64,000 bases of DNA, from NCBI GenBank assembly GCA_963807065.1, contig CAWDZQ010000004.1:496001-560000 (forward strand), read 5' to 3'. Below are positions 1 through 8,898 of the stretch, piece after piece. Numbering within the stretch: the first letter of the stretch is position 1; each line of letters opens with the position of its first letter. The notes beneath the pieces are model-generated. The model saw only the letters and a program-made list of their open reading frames with translations. It searched no databases and had not been told where the DNA came from. This DNA comes from CAWAND01 sp963807065 (GTDB lineage: Bacteria; Chloroflexota; Anaerolineae; Anaerolineales; E44-bin32). The translations under genes were made by a program, and so were the position numbers.

Positions 1-2
1 TT

Positions 3-1610
3 CTAGGGCAAGGTGCCGACGACGTCGAAAGTGTTAAGGATGTGGTCAAGCGCTTCCAGGTCGCGGTCGGATTGAATTTGCACCTCAACCAAAATTAGAA
101 ACGCCTGTGCATTGGAAACTGGGACTGCAGATAGCACCAGATACCTGGGCCCTCCTGGGCCACCGCAATTCTTGAACAAATCGTACTTACCCCGGTAGGT
201 ACTGTCGCTGTAGTCGTAGCGGTTATCCAGCTCGCACGTTCCGAGATAGCTCTGACGCTCAATATCGAGCAGTTGAACGTAACCGCCAAGTTTGGCCAGA
301 TCATTGGAAACATCGAAGATCACCCCTGGCTGGTCCCAGCTGTTGGCAAACGCACTCAGGTCTTCAGAAGCCCAGATCGATGATCCGATCACATCACCGC
401 CATCCACCCACGCGCTGCCGTCGACATCCGACCAAGCGTTGGGAATCTCCATCTGGATCGCCCCATAATCGTCCGCCACAGTTGTGTAGCCGCTGTAGCT
501 GGATGTCGAGTCACCACTTCCGCCCTGAGCCTGCCCACCCAGCTGGCTGTCGAAGGTCGATGAGGCCGCCAGGGGCGTCCCGTTCAGTTCGCCGGCCAAC
601 ACCTCACCGGTCGCATAGCGCAGGACGTTGACCGAAAGCGCATCACTTGGCTGGTGGGTGCGCAAGATGTCACAGTACTCCGACATCGTTCCGCTTGTCG
701 CCAGTGAGAGACCTTCCATTTGGGTGATCAGATCCCCGCCCTCGAGCCCGGCCTTGTCCGCCGGCGAACCCGAGGCGACCGAGAGCACCCACACCCCGGT
801 CAGCGAGCCATCCTGGCTGCTCACGGCCGTGCCGTTGACTCCAATCGTGTCGAGATTCCGACCCTGCTTGAGGGTGTTGATCACACTCTGGGCGGTGTCG
901 GCCGTAATGGCAAAATACTGATTGGCCGATGCCAATGAGGCGTAGTTAATGCCAACGACCTGGCCATCGGCCGTCACCAGCGGGCCGCCAGAGTTGCCTG
1001 GATTGATGGTGGCGTCATGCTGGATAACCCCCTCAACCGAGGCCCAACCGGTATCACCGCCAGCCGTGGCCTTGGAAACGATCCCCTTGGTCAGCGTGTA
1101 TTCGGGATCACCAAGAGGAAAGCCGGCCGCATACACCTCCAAACCGACATTGGCTTGGTCCGGATACCACTGCAGATACGGGTAGCCGTCCCCATCAATG
1201 TCGATCACGGCGAGGTCGGAGCACTCTGAGACGCCCAGGACCTTGGCGTTGCGTGGCTGACTTTCGCCTCCCACCCAAACCTTGAGCAGCGCCGCCCCGG
1301 TGACGACATGATTGTTGGTGACGGCGATCCCGGACGGATCGATGATGAATCCCGAGCCGCGTCCGGCGAACTCCACTGGTGCCCCGATATCGGGAGGCAC
1401 GAAACTCCCCTGAGCTTCGATCTAGATGGCGGCCGATTTCACCCCGTCCAGTGAGTTTACCGGCGAACCAGTTCCTGCCCCTCCCGATGGGCCCGATGTT
1501 GGCGTTTCACCGCTCCCCGATGTGGAGCCTGAAATCAGATTGCAGGCTAGACTTGCACCAACCATGATGCTTAGTGCCAGGAGCATTCTGCTCCTTGATG
1601 GGAACCTCAC
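3..1610 (-). CDS. HtrA/DegP-like S1C serine protease lipoprotein, interrupted by an in-frame amber codon
   Basis: An extracytoplasmic trypsin-like protease of the HtrA/DegP group. The first 62 codons give a lipoprotein signal (hydrophobic stretch ending GASLAC, so lipidation at Cys) and a Gly/Ser/Thr/Pro linker, then reach a TAG at 1424-1422. The same frame continues without a gap into IEAQGSFVPPDIG and a complete protease domain, so a single CAG to TAG change explains the break. The triad is visible: His in NNHVVTG, Asp in SDLAVIDID and Ser in GNSGGPL. A PDZ domain follows, then a roughly 150-residue C-terminal domain I do not recognise, with two Cys. A GTG at 1400 could restart translation, but that product would lack the export signal. 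A second intact paralogue lies at 41975-43168. Function is confident; whether the gene is really broken is open. Confidence 0.82.
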
Positions 1611-1661
1611 GGCTCTCCTCCCTTGGTGTCTTGATTTTGCTGGCTGAGCGAGTTGGCGCTG

Positions 1662-1689
1662 AGTATAGAACCCTCTTCGCCAAGAGCAA
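1662..1689 (-). promoter_or_regulatory. Putative sigma-A promoter of the HtrA-like gene
   Basis: On the minus strand TTGCTC (1689-1684) and TATACT (1667-1662) are separated by 16 bp. They lie about 50 bp upstream of the ATG at 1610. Found by eye only. Confidence 0.4.
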
Positions 1690-1865
1690 GTTCCCGAACC
1701 TTACGATTGGCTATCCAATCTGCACGTTTGAGTTGAGATAGAATGACTTCCTGGCTCTTAGCTAGAGCCGGCGTGTTCCCGAAGGCAGAGCTTGCCCCGG
1801 CGATCGTGTCGATTCAAACCAAACCTACAAGGAGGCGCCTCAGCCGCACCGGCCAAGGACGCGAC

Positions 1866-2654
1866 ATGAGTCTTCACATTCTTCTGACCAACGACGATGG
1901 CGTCCAGGCTCCTGGCTTGCTTGCGCTTGCACAGAGTTTGACGAAGGTCGGCACCGTGACCGTCCTTGCTCCCGACCGCAATTGGTCGGCCTCGGGACAC
2001 GTCAAGACCATGCACCGTCCGCTCAGGGCCTGGACCACACAGCTGGCCGACGGATCGCCGGCCATGGCTTGTGACGGGGCTCCTTCGGATTGTGTGGCGC
2101 TTGGATTGTTGGGGTTGGTCTCCCCGCAGGTGGATATGGTGATCTCTGGAATCAATCCGTCCGCCAACCTGGGGCACGACGTGACCTACAGTGGCACCGT
2201 CACCGCCGCCATGGAGGCCGCCATAGCCGGCATCCCAGGGATCGCTGTGTCTTTGGAGTCCCATGACGAGCACGGCGGTCACGTCGATTACAGCGCTGCG
2301 GCAGAAATCGCCCGACAGGTGGCCATGCAGGTCGAGGCCGACGGCCTGCCGCAGGGCGTCTTTCTCAACGTTAACGTACCGCATCTCGCCCTGGGAAAGC
2401 TGCGCGGCCTAAGCGTCACCCGACAGGGACTGAGTGTCTACCGCGACGCCCTCGTCGAACGCCGTGATCCGCGCGGCGCGCCCTATTATTGGATCGGTGG
2501 CGAAGCCCCATCCGGCGTCGCCGAGCCGGGCACAGATTTCTGGGCGCTCCAGCAAGGCCTGGTTTCGGTGACACCCCTCCAGCTCGATCTCACCGCCATC
2601 GATCACATCTCCGACTTCGAAGACTGGCAGTTGAGCGTGGCCGGCGATGCCTAG
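1866..2654 (+). CDS. surE: 5'/3'-nucleotidase SurE
   Basis: SurE dephosphorylates nucleoside 5'- and 3'-monophosphates in a metal-dependent reaction (EC 3.1.3.5). The N-terminus MSLHILLTNDDGVQAPGL carries the hallmark metal-binding TNDDG motif. SGINPSANLGHDVTYSGTV is the second conserved block (N and the YSGTV turn), and VSLES follows. From the ATG at 1866 the product is 262 residues, typical of the family. The frame stays open to 1743, but the extra 41 codons precede the conserved start and are not family-like, so I use 1866, with AAGGA about 6 nt upstream. It is transcribed divergently from the protease and is followed by the kinase gene 48 bp downstream, which has its own promoter. Confidence 0.95.
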   Translation: MSLHILLTNDDGVQAPGLLALAQSLTKVGTVTVLAPDRNWSASGHVKTMHRPLRAWTTQLADGSPAMACDGAPSDCVALGLLGLVSPQVDMVISGINPSANLGHDVTYSGTVTAAMEAAIAGIPGIAVSLESHDEHGGHVDYSAAAEIARQVAMQVEADGLPQGVFLNVNVPHLALGKLRGLSVTRQGLSVYRDALVERRDPRGAPYYWIGGEAPSGVAEPGTDFWALQQGLVSVTPLQLDLTAIDHISDFEDWQLSVAGDA

Positions 2655-2666
2655 GAGTGCCGGGGT

Positions 2667-2695
2667 TTGCCCCGACTATCCAATCCGATTAGAAT
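2667..2695 (+). promoter_or_regulatory. Promoter giving a probably leaderless kinase mRNA
   Basis: TTGCCC at 2667-2672 and TAGAAT at 2690-2695 are spaced by exactly 17 bp. The kinase ATG at 2703 lies 7 nt beyond the -10 box, where transcription would be expected to start. No Shine-Dalgarno sequence precedes the ATG, which fits a leaderless transcript. Confidence 0.55.
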
Positions 2696-2702
2696 TTAGC
2701 CT

Positions 2703-4706
2703 ATGAGCCTAGAACCAGGGTCCGTACTCCACGATCGATATCGAATTGACGGTCAGTTGGGCAAAGGCGGGATGGGGGCCGTCTTCTTGGCATTTGACGA
2801 GACCCTGCAGATCAAGGTCGCCCTCAAAGAGAATCTCAACCTAAATCCCGAATCGGAGCGCCAATTTCACCGAGAGGCCTCGCTGTTGGCCAGCCTGCGC
2901 CACCCCAACTTGCCCCGGGTGACCGACCATTTCATCCTCGAAGGCCGCCAATACCTGGTCATGGACTACGTCGAAGGAGAGGACCTGCACACCAGGGCTC
3001 GACGCGAGCCCCCGTCGCCGCCGGAGGTGCTGCGCTGGGCGGACGCCGTATGCGATGCGCTCGTCTACCTGCACTCGCGTAAACCACCCGTCATCCACCG
3101 CGACATCAAGCCGTCGAACATCAAAGTTCAGCCAGACGGCAACGTGGTGCTGGTGGACTTCGGCCTCGCCAAGGTTTTCGATCACCAGCAGACGACCACC
3201 GGCGCTCGGGGTCTGACGCCGGGCTTTTCGCCTCCCGAGCAGTATGGGAGCGGCCGAACAGATGCACGTAGCGACCAGTATGCACTCGCCGCCACGATGT
3301 ACAACCTCCTCACAGGTACAGCTCCCACCGACAGCATTGAGCGCATGATGGGCAATGAGGAGCTGAAGCCGGCAACGGCATTCAACCCCGCTGTCCCACC
3401 TAATGTCGAGGCATGCCTGGAACGCGCCCTATCGATTTCGCAGGATCAGCGTTTCCCCGATGTGGCCGCCTTCCAAGCCGCGCTCAAGGGCATGGGCACC
3501 TCGCCCACCCTACGCGCCGATCTGCCGACCATGCAGAAGAAACCAGCCCGGCGGCCGGCTTGGCTCTGGTTTGGGTTGGCCGGCGCGGCGCTTTTGGGAA
3601 TCGTGGTGATCGGTGGGGGTTTGGCCCTGGCTCTGGCCGGCGGCCTGCCCGCAGCGTTGATGGGGCCGGCCACCGCCACCCAGACTGAGGTGGTGGTCGT
3701 CAATTCTTCGCCCACCCCGGCGCCCGATACGGCGACGCCCCAACCCACGGTTCCGCCTACCGAATCCGGCTCACCCACGCCTGCCCCCACGGAAACACCG
3801 ACCCAGGTGCCGATTGTGATCGGCGGCGGCGGGCGCATCGCCTTCGTCAGCGATCGAGGCGACGGGAGTGCGCTCCAGATCTGGACCATGAATCCCGACG
3901 GCAGCCAGCCAAAACAAGTCACGTTCGGCCCCGGGGACAAGCATCAGCCGCGCTGGTCGCCGGACGGCCAACGGATCCTTTACGTCGCACCCGGAGGGCG
4001 CGATGACTTCGGCAACAACCTGGGGCAGGACATCTGGATTATCAACGTCGATGGCACCCACAACGAGGACATCACCCATCAGGCCGGTGATGACGTCGAC
4101 CCGGCCTGGTCTCCGGATGGTCACTTGATCGCCTTCACCAGCAACCGCATCAACAATCTAGATCAGGTCTTTCTGCTCAATACGAGCTGCCTCAGCGGCG
4201 AACCCAGTGCCTGCTGGACCGTCAAGCCAACCAATCTCTCCGCCGGATTTGCCGTTGAATCATTTCCGGCTTGGTCGCCCGATGGAAACCAAATCGCCGT
4301 GTCATCCTCGATCAATGGGGCGCCAGGCCGCATCTACATTCATAACCCCCGGCCGGGTGAACCGGTCCTCTTCGATCGCACCAACCACATCATTGGGGCT
4401 CAAAACCTCGACTGGGCACCCGACAACACCGGCATCCTGTTCGCCTGGATCCAACCCACGATGAATGAGATCTGGCTGGCACGTCTTTCGGACCACGGCG
4501 CCAGCCCCCTCAAGCTCACCAACAGCCTGGGAAACAAAGAGCCTGCCTATTCTTATGATGGACAGTGGATCGCCTTCACGTCAACCCGGGATCAGAACCC
4601 CGAAATCTACACCATGACCGCGAATGGCTCAAACCAGACAAACATCTCGAATTCGCCCGGCAGCCGTGATATCGAACCCGACTGGCAACCCCCGCTTCAA
4701 CCTTAA
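2703..4706 (+). CDS. Transmembrane Ser/Thr protein kinase with C-terminal TolB-like beta-propeller
   Basis: A 667-residue Hanks-type kinase. The N-terminal kinase domain (about residues 10-265) has the Gly loop GKGGMGAVF, the Lys in VALKEN, the catalytic loop HRDIKPSN, DFG and the substrate-binding SPPEQYG segment, so it should be active. A single membrane span follows (about 285-312), then a Thr/Pro-rich linker (about 320-370). The extracytoplasmic C-terminal half holds TolB/PD40-type repeats of the form WSPDG plus IAFTS, arranged as a beta-propeller. The layout suggests that a ligand or wall component sensed outside modulates a cytoplasmic kinase, as PASTA domains do in PknB-type kinases, but with a propeller sensor instead. 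Ligand and targets are unknown. Confidence 0.93.
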   Translation: MSLEPGSVLHDRYRIDGQLGKGGMGAVFLAFDETLQIKVALKENLNLNPESERQFHREASLLASLRHPNLPRVTDHFILEGRQYLVMDYVEGEDLHTRARREPPSPPEVLRWADAVCDALVYLHSRKPPVIHRDIKPSNIKVQPDGNVVLVDFGLAKVFDHQQTTTGARGLTPGFSPPEQYGSGRTDARSDQYALAATMYNLLTGTAPTDSIERMMGNEELKPATAFNPAVPPNVEACLERALSISQDQRFPDVAAFQAALKGMGTSPTLRADLPTMQKKPARRPAWLWFGLAGAALLGIVVIGGGLALALAGGLPAALMGPATATQTEVVVVNSSPTPAPDTATPQPTVPPTESGSPTPAPTETPTQVPIVIGGGGRIAFVSDRGDGSALQIWTMNPDGSQPKQVTFGPGDKHQPRWSPDGQRILYVAPGGRDDFGNNLGQDIWIINVDGTHNEDITHQAGDDVDPAWSPDGHLIAFTSNRINNLDQVFLLNTSCLSGEPSACWTVKPTNLSAGFAVESFPAWSPDGNQIAVSSSINGAPGRIYIHNPRPGEPVLFDRTNHIIGAQNLDWAPDNTGILFAWIQPTMNEIWLARLSDHGASPLKLTNSLGNKEPAYSYDGQWIAFTSTRDQNPEIYTMTANGSNQTNISNSPGSRDIEPDWQPPLQP

Positions 4707-4786
4707 GAGACATCAATTTAAGAAATGTAGCTCAGGCCGGTCAGCTCCGTGCCTGGTGCGCCGTTTGCACCTCGTCGTATGGTGCG

Positions 4787-7717
4787 TCAACGGGAAACAT
4801 CAAAGGTGATTTCTTCGGTCGAGGATTGATTCCCAACCCCGTCGAACGCATGCACGATCAGCGTATGGGCCCCTAAGGCGGTTGGCCGCCAAGAGAAGCT
4901 GAACGGGGGGGCGGTGAAGGAGGCAACATTCTCACCGTCGATCTCGAAGGCAACTCGCGCGATATGGTGCGCGTCCGAGGCCTCGCTTTCGATGACGACA
5001 CGGCCCTGGTCATCCACTGTCAGCGTCTGTCCGGCCGTGGGTGATATCACCGACACGTGAGGCGGAAGGTTGTCCAGTGTAAGGGGTAAAGCATCCGTTC
5101 TGACCTGCCCGTCGGTTCCCACCACCTGCAACTGCACCGTATAGAGACCATTCAATCCACGCGTATCCCACGTACCCAGGACCCCACTCGATGTGGGTTG
5201 AGGCTGGTCTTCGCCGATCTGCACCCACTGGTCAGGATTGAGCCCCTTGCCATATTGAAGCCTGTAGAATTGAAAACCGGCGGCTCTGGCTGAGCCGCGA
5301 AGTTGGACCTCATCTCCCACCACGGCGAACAGGGCTGGGGAACTCAGGTGCACTTGCTTGTCGACAGGCCGATTGGCATCGACAGGGTCATATTCTTGAG
5401 GCGGTTGATCAATACCGGCCGACCGCGCCCAGTCGAGGCCCTCGGGTGGAGGCACCAGGTAGACCTTTTCTTCCACCTGGTCGAGCGGCGTGAAGAGCGT
5501 GGCCAATTTTCCTGTTTCCACGTCAACCTTGAATGGTTGATATAGGTTGTCGGTCGCTGTCGGCTCTGTTCCCTGGATGAACACTTCCTTGACCACCTGT
5601 GGGCAATATTGGGTCGGAAGCAAGCCCGAAGGGTCGCAAACATCCACCTGGCTCATCCCCGCCGGTAGCTCCCAATCCGATGCGGCCTGGTCTCGGCTGG
5701 CGTACTGCACCACGGCCCGCCATATCGGGGCTGCCCCATTGGTCCGATTCACATGCTGCATGGGGGTCAGATCTTCGTTTCCGATCCAGACTCCGACCAT
5801 CAGCTCGGGCGTGTATCCGACAGCCCAACTCCCGCTTGCCTCAGGATCCACCGACGCGATGGCGGCAGCGGGGCGGCCAACGTCAAGCACATTTGCCTGT
5901 CCCAGCGTTGGCCACCGCGCCGCATCATCACTGAGCACGTTGTTCACAAGGTACGCCAGCTGTGGGCTGACCACCGATCGGGAGCTTGAACTTTCCTGGA
6001 AGGTGGTGCGCCCATACACATCCTCCACCCGCATGATGACCCCCGAGGAGAGTTGGCCGGCACCGGAATCCGCCCTTGGGGCCGCGACCCCGGTCATCGC
6101 CCCGCTGTCTGCCAAGACGCCGTAGGCGGTTCCCAGGCCGATCAAGCTGGCGTCGCCGCTCAGCCGCGCTCCCTGTGGGTCCGCCGCGACCGTTCCTGGA
6201 GCTTCGAGTCCCATCTGACGCGCCGTTCTTTGAACGTTGTCTGGCCCGACCAGCATCAGGGTGCGCACGGCGGCCGCCAAATAAACGTTCGCCAGTGCCG
6301 TCCGCATGCGGACGGGCCCGTGGTATGCCTGACCGGTCGCCCCCGATGGGGCCACGTCTGGTGGCAGATCCAAGATCATGCTTCCGGGCGCATAGCCCCG
6401 CGCAAATGCTGTCAGGTAGATCAACGGGCTAAGGATCTGGCCGGCGGGGTGACGCGTCACGCCCGCACCCTCGGAGCCCGGAAGGTTGGCGAGGGCGAGC
6501 AGCTCTCCATGGGCTGGATCCATGATGACCACCGCTCCTGCCTGCACATCGTGATCGACATTGGAATCACTTGGCCGAACCGGAGGCAGGAACCCGGCAG
6601 CCAGGCAAGGTGCTTGCCCGTCCGCCAGAGCTGTGTGCCCGGGCGGTTCGCCGGACAATCTCGCTAAGTGCGTCTCAAGTGTGCACTCCGCCTGCAGCTG
6701 CAGATCATAGTCCACCGACGTGATGATGCGGATACCGCCCCTGCTTACGGCATCGGAACCGAAGGTCTGGGAGAATCTGTCCTGGATCAAGCTGCTTAGA
6801 TCGGCGCGGGCGCCTCCTGGAGCGAGGACCGGTTGGGAGGCGAAGCTGAGGATCTCAGCTTGTGCGACGGACGCCTGACGCTGGTTGATGTAGCCCCGTT
6901 TCAGCATCTCCAGTAGGACCCTCCCCTGATTGCGCCTGGCGTCCTCAGGCGCCAGGGCAGGGTTGGCCTCAGGGTTGCTCGGGATACCAGCCAAGAGGGC
7001 GCTCTCTGCCAGGTCAAGATCATGGGCATGTTTGCCAAAGTAAACCAACGCCGCAGCATCCGCTCCGGATGTCATCGATCCGAAGTTGGCACTGTTCAGA
7101 TACCAGGTCAGGATCTGCTCTTTGTCAAATCGCGCTTCCAACCGTTCGCCCAGCAGTGCCAAGCGAAAATCGCGCTTGAGGCTCCGATCCGCGTAGCTTT
7201 GGAGGGGAAGCAATGTTGATGCGGCCAACTGCTCGGGCAACGAGAGCGATGTTTGTTTGGAAGCAAAGGGGAGCATGTCCTGAACCAAGCGCAGACCCAG
7301 GCGGGCTGGTGTGACCGCCGGGGCGTCCCAGAATTGTGGATCCTGGTCGGCGAGAATAGCCTGGATCAACACCTGTGGAGCGGCGTTGCGATCTGCCGGA
7401 TCCAGGCTGACCCACTCCCGCTCACTGGCCGCGGGATTCTCCCATACAGCCAGGACGTGCTCGCCGCTGCGGTCGTACAGCTCTATCGGCGTGAAGCTCG
7501 GGTTCGAGGGAGAACCGAAGAAGATCGGAACATCTTCGACCGCCGGTACAGCCTGAGCAAAATCCAAGTAGAGGTAGGCCATGCCGGCCGACAAACTGCC
7601 GATGGCCAACGTGATCAGCACGGCACCCGCCAGGAGAATGCCTGCCCAGGCATTCCAACCTGAAGCCTTATGAAGGCTGCGCCGGCGCGCTCTTGCAACT
7701 GCGGTAGCGGAGGGCAT
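4787..7717 (-). CDS. Class A penicillin-binding protein-like protein with all catalytic motifs lost
   Basis: The 976-residue layout is that of a bifunctional PBP: cytoplasmic basic tail, membrane span (about 24-50), GT51 glycosyltransferase domain (about 100-290), transpeptidase domain (about 385-675) and a C-terminal Ig-like domain (about 885-975). Fold-defining segments are kept: KEQILTWYLN, LDLAESALLAGIPSNPEANP, VGYTPELMVGVWIGNE and APIWRAVVQYA. The active sites are not. The GT51 EDxxFxxHxG block reads QDPQFWDAPA (Gln125 for the catalytic Glu), GGSTITQQ reads TSLSLPEQ, and the RKxxE Glu is Leu. In the transpeptidase domain the SxxK site reads QILS (about 426-429), SxN reads VYL, and KTG is absent before the WAVGYTP strand. 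I infer a pseudoenzyme with a structural or regulatory role at the wall. No other class A PBP is in the window. Confidence 0.85.
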   Translation of the reverse strand: MPSATAVARARRRSLHKASGWNAWAGILLAGAVLITLAIGSLSAGMAYLYLDFAQAVPAVEDVPIFFGSPSNPSFTPIELYDRSGEHVLAVWENPAASEREWVSLDPADRNAAPQVLIQAILADQDPQFWDAPAVTPARLGLRLVQDMLPFASKQTSLSLPEQLAASTLLPLQSYADRSLKRDFRLALLGERLEARFDKEQILTWYLNSANFGSMTSGADAAALVYFGKHAHDLDLAESALLAGIPSNPEANPALAPEDARRNQGRVLLEMLKRGYINQRQASVAQAEILSFASQPVLAPGGARADLSSLIQDRFSQTFGSDAVSRGGIRIITSVDYDLQLQAECTLETHLARLSGEPPGHTALADGQAPCLAAGFLPPVRPSDSNVDHDVQAGAVVIMDPAHGELLALANLPGSEGAGVTRHPAGQILSPLIYLTAFARGYAPGSMILDLPPDVAPSGATGQAYHGPVRMRTALANVYLAAAVRTLMLVGPDNVQRTARQMGLEAPGTVAADPQGARLSGDASLIGLGTAYGVLADSGAMTGVAAPRADSGAGQLSSGVIMRVEDVYGRTTFQESSSSRSVVSPQLAYLVNNVLSDDAARWPTLGQANVLDVGRPAAAIASVDPEASGSWAVGYTPELMVGVWIGNEDLTPMQHVNRTNGAAPIWRAVVQYASRDQAASDWELPAGMSQVDVCDPSGLLPTQYCPQVVKEVFIQGTEPTATDNLYQPFKVDVETGKLATLFTPLDQVEEKVYLVPPPEGLDWARSAGIDQPPQEYDPVDANRPVDKQVHLSSPALFAVVGDEVQLRGSARAAGFQFYRLQYGKGLNPDQWVQIGEDQPQPTSSGVLGTWDTRGLNGLYTVQLQVVGTDGQVRTDALPLTLDNLPPHVSVISPTAGQTLTVDDQGRVVIESEASDAHHIARVAFEIDGENVASFTAPPFSFSWRPTALGAHTLIVHAFDGVGNQSSTEEITFDVSR

Positions 7718-8038
7718 GAATCGCTATTCTACCTGTATGTCTGCTCGGTGATCCACGTCAGTCACGTGCAAGTCATATGCCCGCCGCGGGGAAGCCGGAG
7801 GGACTGAAATGCTACAATGCGATCGCATGAGTGGATATTCGGACCATCAAAGCGTCTTGGACAGCAACCCTGCCACCTTGCGGCATCCCGGGGTGGGTCG
7901 CCCTGCACATTGGCCGACGGACTGCTGGATCGGCAATCCCCCTGATTCCTGGATGCCGCTTCGCTCGCCTCTCACCTGCATGCTTTACAGAAGTCATGAA
8001 CGGTCCGAAGACCATGCATCAGGGGATTGGGTCTGAAG
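7718..8038. other. Intergenic region between the PBP-like gene and lipB
   Basis: About 320 bp between divergent genes. A TACAAT at 7813-7818 followed by the palindrome GCGATCGC could be a -10 element on the plus strand, but no matching -35 box is evident. Short open frames here show no recognisable protein. I see no RNA gene. Confidence 0.4.
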
Positions 8039-8890
8039 ATGTCCGATCCATCACCAAGCACGGCATCATGCGAGTTCACCTTCCTGGGCCGTGTCGATTA
8101 TGCCGTTACGTGGCAGATGCAGAATGACCTGGCGGCTGAAATCGTCCGAGGTCGACGGCCCCCCACACTGCTCTTGGTGGAGCACCCTCATACATTCACG
8201 TTCGGCCGGTCAGGCCACCGGGAAAACCTCCTGTGGAACGACCAACAACTCCAGGAAAATGAGGTCGCCGTTCACTGGGTGGACCGAGGCGGAGACATCA
8301 CCTATCACGGGCCCGGGCAATTGGTGGGTTACCCACTCTTGCCTCTGGGACGCGTCGACGACGACGGTTACCTGCCCAAGGCGGATTATGTAGGATATGT
8401 GCGCCGGCTCGAAACCACGCTGATTCGGGCCTTCGCCACGCTCGGCCTGGTGACCGGCCAGGTCGAGGGCCTGACTGGCGTATGGATCCAGCCCGACGTT
8501 GCCTCCCGCTGCCCCCATTGTCCACCGGCGGCGCGCCACATGCCGAGCAAACTGGCCGCAATCGGTGTCAAGGTCGACGTGCATGGCGTCAGCCGGCATG
8601 GTTTCGCAGTCAACGTCGATCCCGATATGTCCTATTGGCGCGGCATCATCCCATGTGGCCTTCCCGATCACCCGGTCGTTTCCCTCGCCGAACTGATGTG
8701 GACTCCACCGTCCTTCGGGACCGTCACCGATGCCCTGGTGGCTGCCTTCGGTGAAGTTTTCGGATATCAGATGTCTCCAACTTCCCTGCGCCTACCCCAG
8801 AGCGACCGGCCCCCGGGTGAGCCGGGCCGTCAGCCGTCCCGGGACGACAAGGCACAGATGTTGCACGGGTCTCCTCGGGGCAGCGAATAG
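8039..8890 (+). CDS. lipB: Lipoyl(octanoyl) transferase LipB
   Basis: LipB transfers octanoyl from acyl carrier protein to lipoyl domains (EC 2.3.1.181), the first step of endogenous lipoate synthesis. Conserved blocks are visible: LLLVEHPHTFTFGRSG, DRGGDITYHGPGQLVGYPLL, the SKLAAIGVKV segment with the catalytic Lys, HGFAVNV, and GIIPCG with the catalytic Cys. From the ATG at 8039 the product is 283 residues; an in-frame TTG at 8027 is less likely because the AGGGGA at 8021 would touch it. Unusual is an insertion of about 16 residues between GVWI and the Lys block that contains CPHC. LipA is not in the window. The patatin gene follows 8 bp downstream, so the two are probably cotranscribed. 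Confidence 0.95.
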   Translation: MSDPSPSTASCEFTFLGRVDYAVTWQMQNDLAAEIVRGRRPPTLLLVEHPHTFTFGRSGHRENLLWNDQQLQENEVAVHWVDRGGDITYHGPGQLVGYPLLPLGRVDDDGYLPKADYVGYVRRLETTLIRAFATLGLVTGQVEGLTGVWIQPDVASRCPHCPPAARHMPSKLAAIGVKVDVHGVSRHGFAVNVDPDMSYWRGIIPCGLPDHPVVSLAELMWTPPSFGTVTDALVAAFGEVFGYQMSPTSLRLPQSDRPPGEPGRQPSRDDKAQMLHGSPRGSE

Positions 8891-8898
8891 CGGAGGCG

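Noticed and set aside
7809..8127. Short frames in the region upstream of lipB
   Set aside because: No similarity and poor codon character; overlap with the lipB start.
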